A stretch of 64,000 nucleotides of DNA from Arctopsyche grandis (lineage: Eukaryota; Arthropoda; Insecta; Trichoptera; Hydropsychidae): assembly GCF_051622035.1 (NCBI RefSeq), contig NC_135357.1:37808691-37872690 (forward strand), written 5' to 3'. Under the pieces are notes generated by a model. The model worked only from the letters and a program-made list of their open reading frames with translations, searched no databases and was not told the origin of the DNA. The first letter of the stretch is position 1; the number at the start of each line of letters is the position of its first letter. The position numbers were made by a program, and so were the translations under genes. Shown here one piece after another: positions 26,830 to 41,400 of this stretch.

Positions 26830-28930
26830 TGTCAAGTTTCGGCGGTCGCGATACCACCGTCAACTACTGCACAATTCTATTTCCGCTTTTGTATCAGATT
26901 TTAATACAAATCACACATTAAAATATATTATTGTATTTTATTTTACAATTTTTACGCTTTATTTTTGAGTTTTGAAGACATAATTTAAATAAAACACTAT
27001 TTTGACTCAATTGCCACAGTTGGCCGTAGTAAGTCGACCATTTCATTGTTAAATATAGAAATCTCACATTTACGTTTGTGAGTTAATTTTCATATTGTCA
27101 AATTTTGAGTTTGTGAAGTGTTTGCGTTCTACAATTGAAGAATGCAGTGTTTCTCAAACTGTCTTATCGACATTTTTGGAAGAATAAGAGTGTTCTTTCG
27201 TCACGGGACTGATTGGGGACGGAAGAAGTCCGGATAATCGTATAATTGACAAGGAAAGAAAAGAACATTTAGTGTAAATAGTATGTTCAATTATTTTTTT
27301 TTGATTAAAAGTTCATAGCTATTCTTTTTGAAGGTGTCAAATCACGAATATTTTTAAGACGGTAAATGGATTATTTCGCACATCCCGACAATCGTTGGCA
27401 GTTCTCGTTAGTATGGTAGTTGGCGCGGGTAAGTTTTTGGCACACATAGGCGCCGTAAAAAAAAGGGCGTCTAAAATATTTCGAAAAATTTTATAAATAT
27501 TTCGTTGACCGAAGAACGAAACATTAATACACAAATTTCTCATAAGCCGTCATGCTTTTGCCATATATCAGAATAACGATCTGATACATATGTAATATTT
27601 AGAAACTACTTTACCAAAAGCTAAAAATTTTTTTTTCGTTAATTTCACAAATTTACTAAATTTTGTTAGATCTCTATTTTTATTTGGCATTGTATTTATT
27701 TTTGTATCGTATTGTACATTTTTATTTTGTATTTAATTGTGTATTTGAATATTTTTCTTAGGCACCAAAGGCGCCTTGCACACAGGCGCAAAAATTGCAC
27801 ACGAGCCGGCTCTGCATATAAGTTGTCTCGAGTTACACTCTTCTTGGTTCTCAAACCACTTTATGGCGATATTTAAACATTGAACATCTTCAGAATAATC
27901 TGATAATCTCCTCGTCGTCTTCTTGATTTTGATCCTAAAATACCATAAATTTCCATAATTATTTATTCATCAGTCAAAAATTTAATTCTTACTCCAATGT
28001 CTTGATTTTTATGAGATGTCCACCCCACAGAGTACAGCGGTCGGAATACTTGCTATTCCGCTTGCACCAATGCTATCTGCGTCACAAACACGGACCACAA
28101 GAAAACCTTTCTAACGCAATTACCACTCGAGTTAGTACGTTTAGATAAAACAAATATTGAAATAGAAAACCAATCCTTATAAACTTGGTGAAATAAAAAA
28201 CTAGCCAAATAAACGCATAATGCATGATTGAAAAAATATATATTTATGACTTTTTAAATTCGCTAGATAATTAATTATAAGTATTTTAAAGCAATTAAAT
28301 ATGAAAATCAATAGGAAAAACATCAGACTTTTGATTCCAATACTCATTTTCAAAACAGCAATACTAGATTTCGAGTTAAAAACCGCAAAAGTAAAAAAAC
28401 TGTAAAAATTGCGCATATTTTAAACGCTCATATCTCGTAAACGAGAGCGAACCAACAAAAATCATTATCATATTCGAATTCAGTGGGTCAAATTTAATAT
28501 AGATAGATTAGTCTCCGCTCTCCATTAGTCTAATTTTTTTTGTTGACATCTGCATGAGTGCTATCTTAAAATAAAGGGCAAGTCTTTTTTTAAAAAGGTT
28601 TTATCTCTCCAGTTATTGTTTTAAATACAAAAAAATATCAGATTTTTCCTTGACAAATTTTTGAAAACTTACTTTGCCTCTTATATTTTTTTCTTTTGAC
28701 ACACGTGGTTGTATTTGTTTTCATTTGATTAAATAAACAATATAAACCAAAAAAAATTTTTTGACTAACATACCACTTTTTACTTGGGCAGTATTAGCAA
28801 TTAACTGAGATTTTGATGTTTTTACTCAAAATCTTTAAGAATGAAAAAAAAAAAACAAAACCGTAAGACTTTGGACTGAGGTATGTGTGACTCAAAATGG
28901 TCTAAATTATATGAGCTATCAACCCTTTAA
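26830..28930. other. Non-coding AT-rich interval
   Basis: No coding signal. A hAT-type terminus CAGTGTTTCTCAAACTG lies at 27,144-27,160; it matches the inverted end TTGAGAAACACTG of the hAT remnant at 48,071. GGCGCCGT and GGCGCC segments at about 27,448 and 27,770 look like transposon ends. The rest is AT-rich and unassigned. Confidence 0.45.
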
Positions 28931-28931
28931 T

Positions 28932-29423
28932 CAGTGGTGTTACTCCAATTTTGGAACAACGGGTTTCCAATTTTTTTTTCAAAAAATTTATTTAAAAAAA
29001 AAAAAAATATATATATACATATATGTAGGGTCGGAATTGAAAGAAAGGCTGATATATGGGCTATGGCTGAGAAAGAGTATTTTACGACTGATTGTGAGAA
29101 GGGGATGAAAAGGGGCAGAGATGTAATGGTTAGTCGCAGTTGAACCTGTGCTCCGCGCGGTTGGTCGATAAACCTCCGCACGTATCGTCTTAATAAACAA
29201 CATGACTGAAAACGCACGTGTTTGATCTTCACCTCAACCGCCACATCCCAACCGTGGTCCTGAACAGCGTCATCTGTCAGGATTCTCTACCACATATATG
29301 TATATATACACATTTTGCTATCGTCCAAGGCACTATTACACGAAAGTTCATTAAATTTTCAAGATTTGTATAATTTTTGACAAAAATTATATGAATTTTT
29401 AGATTAAAAGACGGTTTTTTAGA
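28932..29423 (+). mobile_element. Dispersed repeat with CAGTGGTG terminus, copy B (interrupted)
   Basis: The two halves of this copy, 28,932 to about 29,015 and about 29,310 to 29,423, match copy A at 23,285-23,485 in the inverse orientation. Between them lie about 290 bp with no counterpart in copy A. This is either an insertion here or a deletion in copy A. The intervening sequence is GC-richer (TGTGCTCCGCGCGGTTGG) and has no clear ORF. Confidence 0.55.
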
Positions 29424-29547
29424 TTAAAATTAGAGTGTCGAAGGCTCTACAAAATTTTAGATCAGAGCGCTAATTTTTACTCGGCAAATTCTATTAATTG
29501 GGCGAAGGCGCATTCCGTTTTATATTATATTATGCTTATCAAAAAAA

Positions 29548-30230
29548 AATATTTATTTAATATACGGCAAAGCCGATAGACCCAAGGGGTTTGATCACAC
29601 ATATTTTAACAAATTATACATATTTGCAAATTAAATGAGAAAAATAAAATACATAAAAAACAATATTAAAATAAAAATAAGAGCAAAAAAAAAACAGAAA
29701 TACGATTTTGGGAAAGAAGAATTACAGAAATCCTTTAGTTTTAAAAAAAATATCAAGCTTATTCTTAAAAATATTAAAGTTATCACAGGTTACCATATCA
29801 TTGGGAAGACTATTCCAAACTGAAACCACTCTGTTTGAAAAGAAGGAATCTCTGATCAATTTATTACATTTTTCTTTTTTGAGTCTAAGGGAGTGAACCT
29901 CTGAGGTGAGTGTTTACGTTGAATGTAATAAGATTAGATATATGACAATTATAATGATTATTAAGTATTTTATAGATTTCGATTAAGTCACCTCTAGTTC
30001 TTCTCGTCTCCAATGTAGTGAGATTCATTCTTTTCAATCTTTCGTTATAAGAAAGTGATTTAAGTTCAGAAGGAATCTTTGTAATTCTCCTTTGAACCCT
30101 TTCAATACATGTAATATCCTCTTAAAATGAGGATTCCATATCTTAAAAGCGTATTCTAGTTTTGGTCTGATGAAAGTTTTATATATTTTTGATAAAATAG
30201 TTAAGTTCAGAAAATAGGGTGCAAGGGCGG
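29548..30230 (-). pseudogene. 3' fragment of a CR1-like LINE reverse transcriptase
   Basis: Minus-strand translation gives the C-terminal part of a non-LTR reverse transcriptase: FIRPKLEYAFKIWNP, then TRGDLIEIYKIL, and FFSNRVVSVWNSLP. It needs several frame changes to be read through. The 3' end carries a small hairpin (CGGCTTTGCCG) followed by an ATTAAATAAATA tail at about 29,548. This is a 5'-truncated, decayed copy. Confidence 0.7.
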
Positions 30231-32359
30231 GCCGACACTGGGAGGTAGGTATTCTGGAAAACAGATTATTATGAAACGTCTTGTAATGATTGTGGAAATT
30301 ATGATAATTTTTAGATTAGTCTAATGGATGATCTATCATAGTTCTACAAAGAAAGTAAGTTTCATAACACTAGTGTTTGATTTGATGACTGATTTAATCT
30401 ATTACTCACATGTTTTGTATTTAGAATCAAAAAAGCATTGATATATTTGAATCGAAAGAAAACAGCTGGCCTCTAAAGATTTCGATTTTGGAAGAACAGA
30501 TTATGTATCAGTTTTGGTCGACGATTGGATATCGATCATTGGCAGATTCATATTTATATAATTGGATTAAATGATAAAATATGATGTTATGGATCGGATG
30601 AAACATTGGCGTTCTTTTGTAGCAACAATTGGACAAACTTTTGGAAATCACTATAAACTACTATTCAAATATGAACATACATACATATGTATGTATGATG
30701 GTTTAAATATTATTTTACATTTAAACTAAGTTGTATATTTGTATTTTTTCGATTGATTAACTTTAAAATCAACACAGGACTATTTGAATGAGAAGAATGA
30801 TTGGTAATTTATTTATAGTTGTATTTTATTTGTAAGACTGCTGTGTCTGTGAGGCGTCTGTCAGGTCACAGGTTCATCTCACAAAATTCATCTCTTTAAT
30901 CTCACCTAAATAAAATTAAATATCCCCAATCAGACCGATGTTTTATTTCAATTCGACTTTTTTTTCATGTAAGATTCCAACCTAACCTAATGGTTGACGG
31001 TAAATAAAACGATTGCTGTTAACATAATATATAATTTTTAATAATAATAATAATAATAATGGTAATATGTACATAATAGTATATGTTTATTATAAATGTA
31101 TTATTGATAACTTTTTCAATTTCTTTAATATAATTAAACATCACAACCGAACCATACATTATGAAGTTGTATGCGGAAACAATGGTAATATTAATATATA
31201 ATATATATTTTTATAAAATTCTATATAGCCTTTTGTAATACTTTTTATAAAGGAAAATAAAATATTTATAAATCATATATGTATATATGTATTTATCTAA
31301 GTAGATCGCGATTTCCAATTACATTGGAATACAATCACAGCATTTAGCCTTAATTAACCCACTCAGAGATGCAAGACTTGTGTCGTTGTGACGCTATAAA
31401 TTGAAGATGCACACCTTAGATTTTTATTGATGTAAATGTTTTATATAATATTTTAATTATGTAAAAGATTGAATTTTAACTACGAGACAAATTTCAAGGT
31501 GCTGAAGGCAAACAAAGCACACTATTGTTAAACATACTGAGAGGAATTAAGAAAACGATTGAACATAAATCTAAGGAATGCCTAAGATAATCACCTAAGA
31601 TCAAATTCAACAAAGTATTTTTAATAGTCATTTATTGAAAATTAAAATAATTTTAAATATTTAGGAGGTCTAGAGTGCAAGCAACATTTTTAAATAAAAA
31701 TTAATTTCATAAGTTTTTGCTTTAAAAATAATTAATTTTAGGCACTCATATACATATGTACATATACTATAATATACATATACGTATATATTATATATAT
31801 ATGTATGTATATATATTTTTTTATTATAATAATGTGACATTGTTACACGTAACCTACTCTATTAGTTATTACAAATATTTCGCATCAATGCAATTATTTC
31901 AACACCAAGCTACATTTGCTTGAAATTTATTTGGAATAAACTTGACACTTGTTTGAGATTGTCCCATGTGCCTGTCTACATGTACATACATATGTAGCCC
32001 AACAGGTGGACAAATTATGAAGTTATTTCATTTGAATGTACATACATATACATATAAGTAGGTATATAGGCCGAGTTCTACAAAAATATCAGTTATAACA
32101 AATTGACTAGACAATAAAGGCTTTTGATGCACTTTTAAAGAATTCATTCCAACTGATCAGATAAATAAACCTTAATTGTGCGCGTCTTGGACTACCAGCA
32201 AAGATTACAAGATTGATTACTACACGATCAATGAATACATATGATGTAATAATTTTGTAATAAATCAACAACACCTATGTATTTGATGCTAACTAGACAA
32301 CACTAATGCTTATAACATTTAGTATTTAAACAAGGCAATTGTAACATTTTCATTATTTT

Positions 32360-32364
<5 letters not shown>

Positions 32365-32453
<89 letters not shown>
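32365..32453. repeat. (TA)n microsatellite
   Basis: About 44 uninterrupted TA units downstream of the ORP gene. Confidence 0.95.
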
Positions 32454-32456
<3 letters not shown>

Positions 32457-32848
32457 GATGCACATGTGTTTATTTAATTGTTGCATTTCAGCCAAGTACA
32501 TTGTATTTCAAAATTGACAATATGGAAAATACGCGATAAATACATATGCATGTTAATTTTCATACGAAAATATATGTGAACAAATATTGAAATAATAAAA
32601 TAATATACGAATTAGAATTAGGATGGGAAACTCTTTTTGGAAAACTACACACATCAATACAAAGTAATCTAACAATAATAAAGAACAATCCTAATATCAC
32701 AATCATGAAAAAGCGAAATGTGGAAAAATTTAAGCCTTTCAGCACGTACGACGATTATGACTTACGTGAATTATTAATAGCATAGTTCATTGACGATGCT
32801 TCGCAATTATAACACATACATACAATGTATGTATGTATGACATTATAT

Positions 32849-32861
<13 letters not shown>

Positions 32862-32924
<63 letters not shown>
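32862..32924. repeat. (TA)n microsatellite
   Basis: About 31 TA units, roughly 200 bp beyond the stop codon of the ORP gene and so perhaps in or near its 3' UTR. Confidence 0.95.
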
Positions 32925-32933
<9 letters not shown>

Positions 32934-33127
32934 AAACCCTATCTAAAAACGTGGTTAAAAAAATGTAAGCCATTTTATAAAAAAAAAAAAAAACATGCCG
33001 TCAAACACGAATATTTGGGATTTTTTTAATAAATATAATACTTAAGTTGATCAAATGTGAGCGAGAACATTTTGTCTCAACTCCTCGGAAGAATTGACAA
33101 TGGTCAAATGTGGATGCACTGCCCATT

Positions 33128-36100
33128 TCACAGCCTGAAAATGTATAAACCCGTCAACATATTGTATATATTTACATATGTAGATGTTGATAGGATATAA
33201 TTATAGCAATAATATTACCAATAAAAGAGCATTAATAGTCACCAAAGACGATCCATGTGGACGCTGTTAAAACCGGGACTACGTCTCGTCTCCCAATATT
33301 TACCACTGTATTGCCAATATTCGTCTCCATTTTCCGTAACACTTTTACTGTAATGTTTACTTATGTGAATAATTTGCATAGTTTGCAACTAGTTTAAGCG
33401 AAATATGTACATACACGAGTGAAACAATACCTGAACCATTTTGGAACATATTTGACATTATCTTCTTCCATCTTTTTTCTCCTTTCTCTTTGTGCCTGCT
33501 CTAATTGTAATTTCAGTGTTTCTGCCGTGTCAATGTTTCCCTGTTCTAAGGCTCTTTGATCCGGCCTGTACAGTGGAAATACAAATGGAAACGAGTGTAT
33601 TCAGTTACATGAAATCGCGTACAATTGATTCAACTACATATGTGTATTTATTTTACTATTGTATAGGTACCAACCTAAATCTTGTATCGGTACACGGCAA
33701 AACTTTCGCTAGTTCCGGGTCTAATTCGTTTAGTTCCATAGCAAAACTAGTAAATCCATAATATAATTCAAAATCTTCGGGCATCGTACCTAAAGGAAAT
33801 TTATAAAAATGAATACGTACCGATGATATATGTATGTACATATATGTAAGCAAATGCGAGTGGAAAGGGAATCGTAGAGAAAGTGTCGATACCTGGACGC
33901 CAAATACATTTGGCAGCTGGTGGATGGCCACAAAACAGGGCTTCAGACCAACGGCCGAATAGTTTGCGAAGGACTTTTCCATCTGACGTTGTTATACTAC
34001 CGTGGACTTCATGTCGTTTTGCCGACCAATAGCTCGCCTAAACACACATACATATATTATACATACATACATACATATGTAAGTATCATTAATTGTACTT
34101 ATTTATGAAGTTCTGTACCTTTACAAAGGTGAGTTTGCAGACAAGGGCTTCATTTGTTATTTTCAATTCACCGTACTGATCGACCCAACGTTGCCCACCG
34201 AAAAGATTATGCACACAAGTTGTAACCTATCGATCGAGTCGTGAACAAACAACATATGTATGTATGTACACATTTTTCTGAACAAATGACATATCAACGC
34301 AGAAAATAGACAAATCTATACCTTATTCCATACATAGTGATCGTTTGTAGGTGTGAGCGTCAAATGAACTGTGCTAGCTGGTTGGAACTCCATAGACTTT
34401 CCCCAAAACTTTGTGCGAATACGCGCCTCTTGCCAAAATTGAAAACCTTTCGACTCTGCATAGCAAGCGCTGACGGGAGGATGATGAGACACCTGAAAAA
34501 GTAGCGTGTAATATTAAAATTACCCGAGTTCCTTTATCACAGTTGATTTCGACAGATGCCCACTTGTTCGGCAAGGAAACGGAAGCCTCTATCTTCTCTC
34601 ACGCATTCGTAAGTCTCCCCGAGTAACGGATTGAATGGTTTGCTGGCAGCGCGATGTCTCGTGGGACCGTACGCTGACACGGCAAAGGCGGCTACCAGTG
34701 TCATTCGTTCCACGGGATCGGGAGCAGCCGCAGCCACTTCCAACAATTCGCTATATTCCAATTCTTCACACAAACGCTGCAACATATCAACTCCACAGTT
34801 GTAATGTGTGTGTACGCTACATCACAACTGCGAATGACGAGAGAAGGGACAAACCTGTAGCATGTTTAGTGGTTCGTTGATGGTAACAGGCATTGAAACT
34901 TGACTGAGATCTTTTCCTATATTCTTGCACAACAGATTCCACAAACTTAAGCCTTCAGTGTCAGGTCGAGTAGCGGGTAACCGTGTTCGACGACCCGTCA
35001 AGCCCTGTCCACCTGCACTTGGCACTGAAAGCTCACGCAACGCTAAGGATGAAACTTGTTAGATAAATAAACAAATAATAAATATTATATGTACATATAC
35101 AATATCGAAATTATTAAAACAATATTAACTAACGACTGATATCAGTCGGTGGTTCTGAATTGTCAGAACTGACGGAGCCCTCTTCACTGGTTAAACTTCC
35201 TGCTTCCGATGAAGTATCGCCTTCGAGTTCAATTACCCCACTCTAAAATCAAAATAAAAAAAATCGTAATACACATTTGTATGTACGTACATACGATGAA
35301 ACGTCAAAGTTGTCCAAAACCAACCGCGATTTCTCCTGCTTCCGTTTGACCATCAAGAGATAGAAGATCTTCGGCGTCGAAAAATTCCGATGCAGATACA
35401 CACGATGAACTGTAGCTGTGTGATGTGTGAAAGGGTCGAACGGCCTTAGTAAAATAAAACATTCATAACTAGATAAAATAAACTTGAAAGGAAACTGATT
35501 ATAATACCGTACAATGCTAAAAAAAACCAAATTACTATTTCCGAAGGCGGGCCGGCGGAAGATATTTCAGCAATATCGGAAGCGTCGTGGATCCTCGCTA
35601 GCCGGCTCTTCAGCTCTGCAAGTTCGGAGGGTGAACCAACTGAATAAATGAACAGCATTGAACAATCACTAAAACCACTACTCGCTACACATGCACAGAC
35701 AAAATGCATTACAATATAAAAAACAAACAAAACAACAACAAAAAACAGGTCACTGTCCACACAGTTATAAATTTCCAAAACCATCGTTACCAAATTGTTT
35801 TCAGTGCATTTAATATTCACGAATGAATGGACGTACACGGGTAAGATCTATAGATCGGGGAAAGCATACAAAACCATAATAATACATGCTTGTGAAGGAG
35901 TGAGTGAAAGGTTGACCACACATGTGTACATAGTGCATACATACATACATACATATATGTATATACGACGGCAACAAGAATGACGATCAAAGAAGTAGGC
36001 CCCTGAATGGTGCAGCCAAGAAGACGTACAAGAAAGTGACGGTGAAAAAGCGTAATATGCATATGTACATATGTGTGTATAATAGCTGTCAAATTAGATT

Positions 36101-38442
36101 ACAGTACATACTCAAAAAATGTTACAATTAAAATCGTTCAAATTGAAAATTAAATTTTAACTTTTCAGTTAAAAAACGTGCCAAAGAGAGATAAAAACAT
36201 ATACGAAAATGTATGTACATATCTGTTATTACATTATATTGTTTCAAAAGTTATAAGGTTCATCGGTTCAAAAGTGTAAGTTTCGGTCGAGTAAAATATA
36301 TGTATATATATTTCTTTGCACACAATTTAAATTTCGAAGAATAACATCTGAAACACTAAAGAGTTCAGAATGAACCAACAGGGTCACAGACAAGTGAAAG
36401 CATGTTCCCATGCGACCAGGTCGCATTCCAAAGAGTCAACTTGCGTTGTTATTACAAACGTACATACTCATATGAACATACTTGTACATATAATTGTAAT
36501 TGAGTGAACATATGTACACTAATTCTGAAGAATAACATAATTTTTTTGTTTTGAATGAATACAATTTTCACGCACAAATAGCCGACTGTAAAGTGTTAAT
36601 AAGGTGATTTTTTTCAAGTGTCTGATTATACATACATATGTTAAATTAAAATTATACATACATATGTATTTATATCAAGCTATAAACATACAAAAGAAAA
36701 AGATATTTTAAGTAGGGCATGCATTTTTAAACATAAGAAAAATAAAAACTGGACTTGTATTTGAGAATACACATTTGTATTAAAAAAAGCAGAATATCCC
36801 AGGTGTGTGAATTTGTACCTGCATTTTGCTGCAATGCTGAATTAAGATTGGAGCGCAAGGTAGCCACCATGGTGTTGCTGGAACCAGCTGTCGACTGTGC
36901 GTTTGCTACCGAACTGGAGGGTTCCAGATCGATGATCACTTTTAAGCGGTCTCTTTCTGTCGCCAAGGTTGTAAGAATACCTTTCAATGTTGCAGTTACT
37001 GGAATTTGGTCATAAATAATCGTGAATAAGTAGGAATATGTAAATAAAGTGTCAAGTAATGTACAATGCAAGGATCTTACTATCTTTGGCCAAAATGGTG
37101 AAATCTTCGCGGGCATGTTGGTCTGGTGTGATACCCATTGGACCGGATGGACCTGTGAGATGTTCCGGTCCCGGCAACGATTGGGGACGAGCAGCCGCTA
37201 CAAATTCACATTGTTATTCAACAAACGTGCAATTTTTAACACATTTTAACACAAAAATTATCTATGTATGTATGTACATATACATATCTTGATTATGAAT
37301 ATTCTGCACAACTGAGTAGTCTATGTAAGTCTAGACTATATGATAAATATAATTGCGGAACAGCATATACCTACATATATGTAATTTCTAAGGTGTGTGT
37401 TTAATGTTTATTACATACATATGATGTACATAAGTATGGATGCATAACTGGAGCACTGGCTTCAGAAAAATTATAAAAAGAAAATTGACAAGTTTAAGAA
37501 AATTGTTTGAAAACCTTCGCTTCACAGCCTTTTTTATTTTCTATGTGTTAAGCGTTGAATAGCCGTAATTTAAAATAGAAAAAAAAAAAAACATGTACTA
37601 GATGTACATATGTATTACATATATTTGAGTAGGAGCGAAAAATTTAGAAATGAAATAACACAACACAATATCTAATATTGAAAAAACGAAAACGCAAATG
37701 GTGGATATCAAACTCTTAAAAGTCAAAGTTGGAACCGATTAAAACTGGTGTTGGTTCAGAAATTTAGTGTTTGACAGCCACCATGCATACAATAATCTAG
37801 TATAATATGTGTATGTAAATGCCACTAGATGTATTGTGTATGCGATAACACTAATAACCAACATACAAGTATAATCCAAGTACAACGAAAATATCTACCT
37901 ATAGGCAATATGTGAAAAGTCTTAATTTTAATGGTAATCCACAACAAATGAACAGAATGGAAAATATACATATACATGTATGTACGTATGTAGCTAGTCG
38001 TAAAAAGGGAGAGAACAAAAACCAAATCAAAACGGGGATTGTGCAAAAGATATATTGTGCCTTACGGAGAAGAGTAGATGCCATATATGTGGAAAGAAAG
38101 ACTGGAAGAAAATAAATAAAAAAGATAGATATACAAATAACTAAACAAACACAGTGGATTATCATCGTCATTGCACACAACGTTTTAATTTGCAAGTTGA
38201 ATTTCAATTACACACACACATACATATGTATGTATGTATGTATGTTTTTACTTAATTAAGAATTATTCATGTTGATTTTTGTAATAGAACCATGACAGAA
38301 TGAACTTACTTAGAGGAAGCGATGCAGATGGAGCGGCTAATGAGTGTGCCGATGCCGATAAAGTGCCTTGGGGAGACGGAGGTGCACCCAACGAGAGCGA
38401 CTGGAAACAATATTTTTCAACATTTTCAATTGCATCACGGAA

Positions 38443-38480
<38 letters not shown>

Positions 38481-41400
38481 CAAAATTATTGATACGCACC
38501 GTCAAGCTAAGGGCTCCTTGGGGTTCTGTGTCTACCCTTAAGCCCGAAGCACCCAAATCAACAGAACCCCCCTTGGAAGAACCAGATTTCTTCTTCCGCA
38601 AACCAAATTTTTTACGATCTTTCTTTACACTGGGTGATGAACCTTCCAAATTGATCTATTTACACACATACAAAATAAATACAGTTACATATATATGTAC
38701 ATATTTGTGTCTTTTCGTCGACGCTGTGAAGACTTATGTATGTACTACGTATATGTAATCAATCAGAACAGTGTATGTATGTATGTATACATACATATGT
38801 AGTATAATGTGTTTTGTGAAGTTTTATAAAAAATGATGTATGTATAGCGGTTTTTACACGAAATAAATATTTATTATGTGAATGTGTGCGTACATCTCCG
38901 TCTTGAGAGCCACCAGCAGCCTCCAAGATAGCCAGCAGTTGACTAAGTTGTTGCAGAGTAAGTTGCGCTTGACCCAATTCTTTAGCAGCTCCTTCTAAAG
39001 AAACTCCAGAATCTACAAAAAAAAACAAAAAAAAAAAAACAATAACAATGTGGGGGTCACTAATGTGTTGGGATCCGAGCGAGATAAAAAGTCAAGTCAC
39101 CGATTATCCAAGAGGCGAGTCGACCACCAGATGTGGTATTCACAAGGGAACCCCTAGGACGAGACAAAGTAGAATTTTCCCGCTCTTGTCCGAGCCCTGG
39201 ATTAAATTTGAAAATACACATATGTTATAGAAGGAATGCAACAAAGCTTCGGAAAACATATTCTAAAAATACACAACTAGGAGACCTAATCAACAACAAA
39301 ATAATATATAACGTGCCGATAAGTGTGACAAAAAATTCAATACATAGATTGATCAATTGATTGCAATGTGGGTTTGCATGCGTTTACTGGACATGTATGC
39401 ATGTGTTCCGAGTTTGACTACACATGCGTATGCAAATTACAAACCATACTTCAGCCTAAAGATTGTTTCAAAATACGTGTTAAATTCAAATAGTGTACAT
39501 ATGTATGTATGTGTCTATGTACATATATTGGTCACACTGGTCGATTTATGTACTCACATTCAACATGTATGTATGTGAAGGGTTCGTATCCTGGATAAAG
39601 TTGTATAATATGTACATATATTATTGTAGTCGTATGTACATATGTATTATTATAATATTTCACGAGAACGAGACAGCAGGTAATTTTGATCGAATTTGAA
39701 TCACACAACATGCTGTATTACGATATGAAGATATGCTCACATGCTCACAGATCGCATTGCTTGCAGTGCTTAAAAATAAAAGACAAAGCAAAAACCACTA
39801 CTTAACCGTTAAGGAACCAACTTTGACGTCTGACATCCTCATCTTGCACCACTTGTACGACGGTGGGTTCTCGGGCGCCGAAAGTCAAGAAGTGTTGGCG
39901 ATACAGCCTGGAGAGATTCAATTCAAATGATATTTGATTTGGTATTTTGGTTTTATACACATGTATGTATGTAGTTTTATCAAAAGTGATTTTAAAAAAC
40001 ACACCTGTGGGCTTTGAGCATGGTGACCCAAGCGTGGAAGCATTCTGGCGTCTTAGCTCTCAAGTGGTATATGAATTCTTCAGCGTCTATGTCGATTCGG
40101 CGACGACGAGCTTTTGCAGATATGACCGAGAGTCCTATGTCGACTGAGCCGTGCAATCGACCTCTCGATATATCCGAAGGGCTGCGCGCATACACTAAGA
40201 TGCCAGCGTCTACGACGAAGTATCGCTGAAATTAATGGCACGCAATTTGTGAGAACCAAGAACAGGAATCAACAATACATATGGGTAATACTAGCTGCTA
40301 TGTAATTGGTAGTACGCACTTTGTGCCATCCCTTCAATGGCCATTTTCGTTTCTTGTGGAGGAAGCCGTTGAATACTTCAGGTCGTCTGTCGAATCTTTG
40401 TCCATCTTTGAGGCCTTCTAATACTTCCCATTCTGAACCGCGTCTTCTGAAATGAACGCAATAAAATAATTTACATAACATGTAGGGTATTCGAGTGATA
40501 ATCGGTCAATTCAACCGTGCAAAAATATATTTAATAATCAAACTTATGAGGAAACAACGAGCTATTGCACCGATTATTTCTATGTTTGCGTTGTGATGCA
40601 GTGGGAAGTGGCAGAGCGGGACGCAGATCGCCGCTTTCGGCAGACAGGCTGTTGGTTTCTCCACTGTTGTCAGAATCGGATCCTTTCGCAGTGGCAATCA
40701 CCCGAACACCTCTTGTCTTCTTGCCCCCCTCACCTGGAATATATCCACATTCGTCGTATGAAGTCTATGTAAGTTTGGTGAAACAATACCAATTATTATC
40801 ACTACATATTATACTAAATACATGTACATGTTTAAACGTTCACAGTGACAAATTGCAAGCCCACTACATATGTAACTACATACAATTCAATTCAATTTTT
40901 GATAAATGAGTGATGATGACAAATTGATATCCTCCAAGTATATTACGATACACAATGAAGAGGACAGATTGCACATATCCATCGAAGGTCGAATGATTTA
41001 TTTATTTTTTAATTACATACGACTAGCGATAATTGACAATTGTTGATGGACAATAAGAAATTATGGCGATTTTCAAAGTCAAAGTCCATGTCAGCAGAAG
41101 CTACATAGCTCTAAAAAAATAAATATATACGAATAACGACATAATCGTAATAGGAAAATGACTAGAAAAGTAAAAAATCTACAACTGAAAAGCAATCTTT
41201 TGAATTTGCAATATTAAAGTTGGTGACCTCGCATTTTGCCAGAAGAGCCTCTTCTGAACATTAGCGACCCTCATTACCAGTATGTCTCATCCGTGATAAT
41301 GAGCTGGCGATGTTGTGTAAAGTGTCTGAAAGCAAAACAACACAAAGATCTGCAGAGGAAAACTGGTGCGGGAAAATCTACACGACGTCTACCATTCATT

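Larger units (their letters stand above)
30231..33127. other. Non-coding AT-rich interval
   Basis: AT-rich sequence with many ACATATGTATG motifs and two long TA arrays (listed separately). No coding or RNA gene signal was seen. Confidence 0.5.

Noticed and set aside
29635-29896. Plus-strand Lys-rich ORFs
   Set aside because: They are antisense to the LINE fragment and its AT-rich 3' UTR.
30838-30930. tRNA-like B-box (CAGGTTCATCTCAC)
   Set aside because: No convincing A box and no repeat partner in the window.
35446-35838. 130-codon minus ORF as a separate gene
   Set aside because: Only 35,536-35,639 is coding, as an ORP exon; the rest is intron read through.
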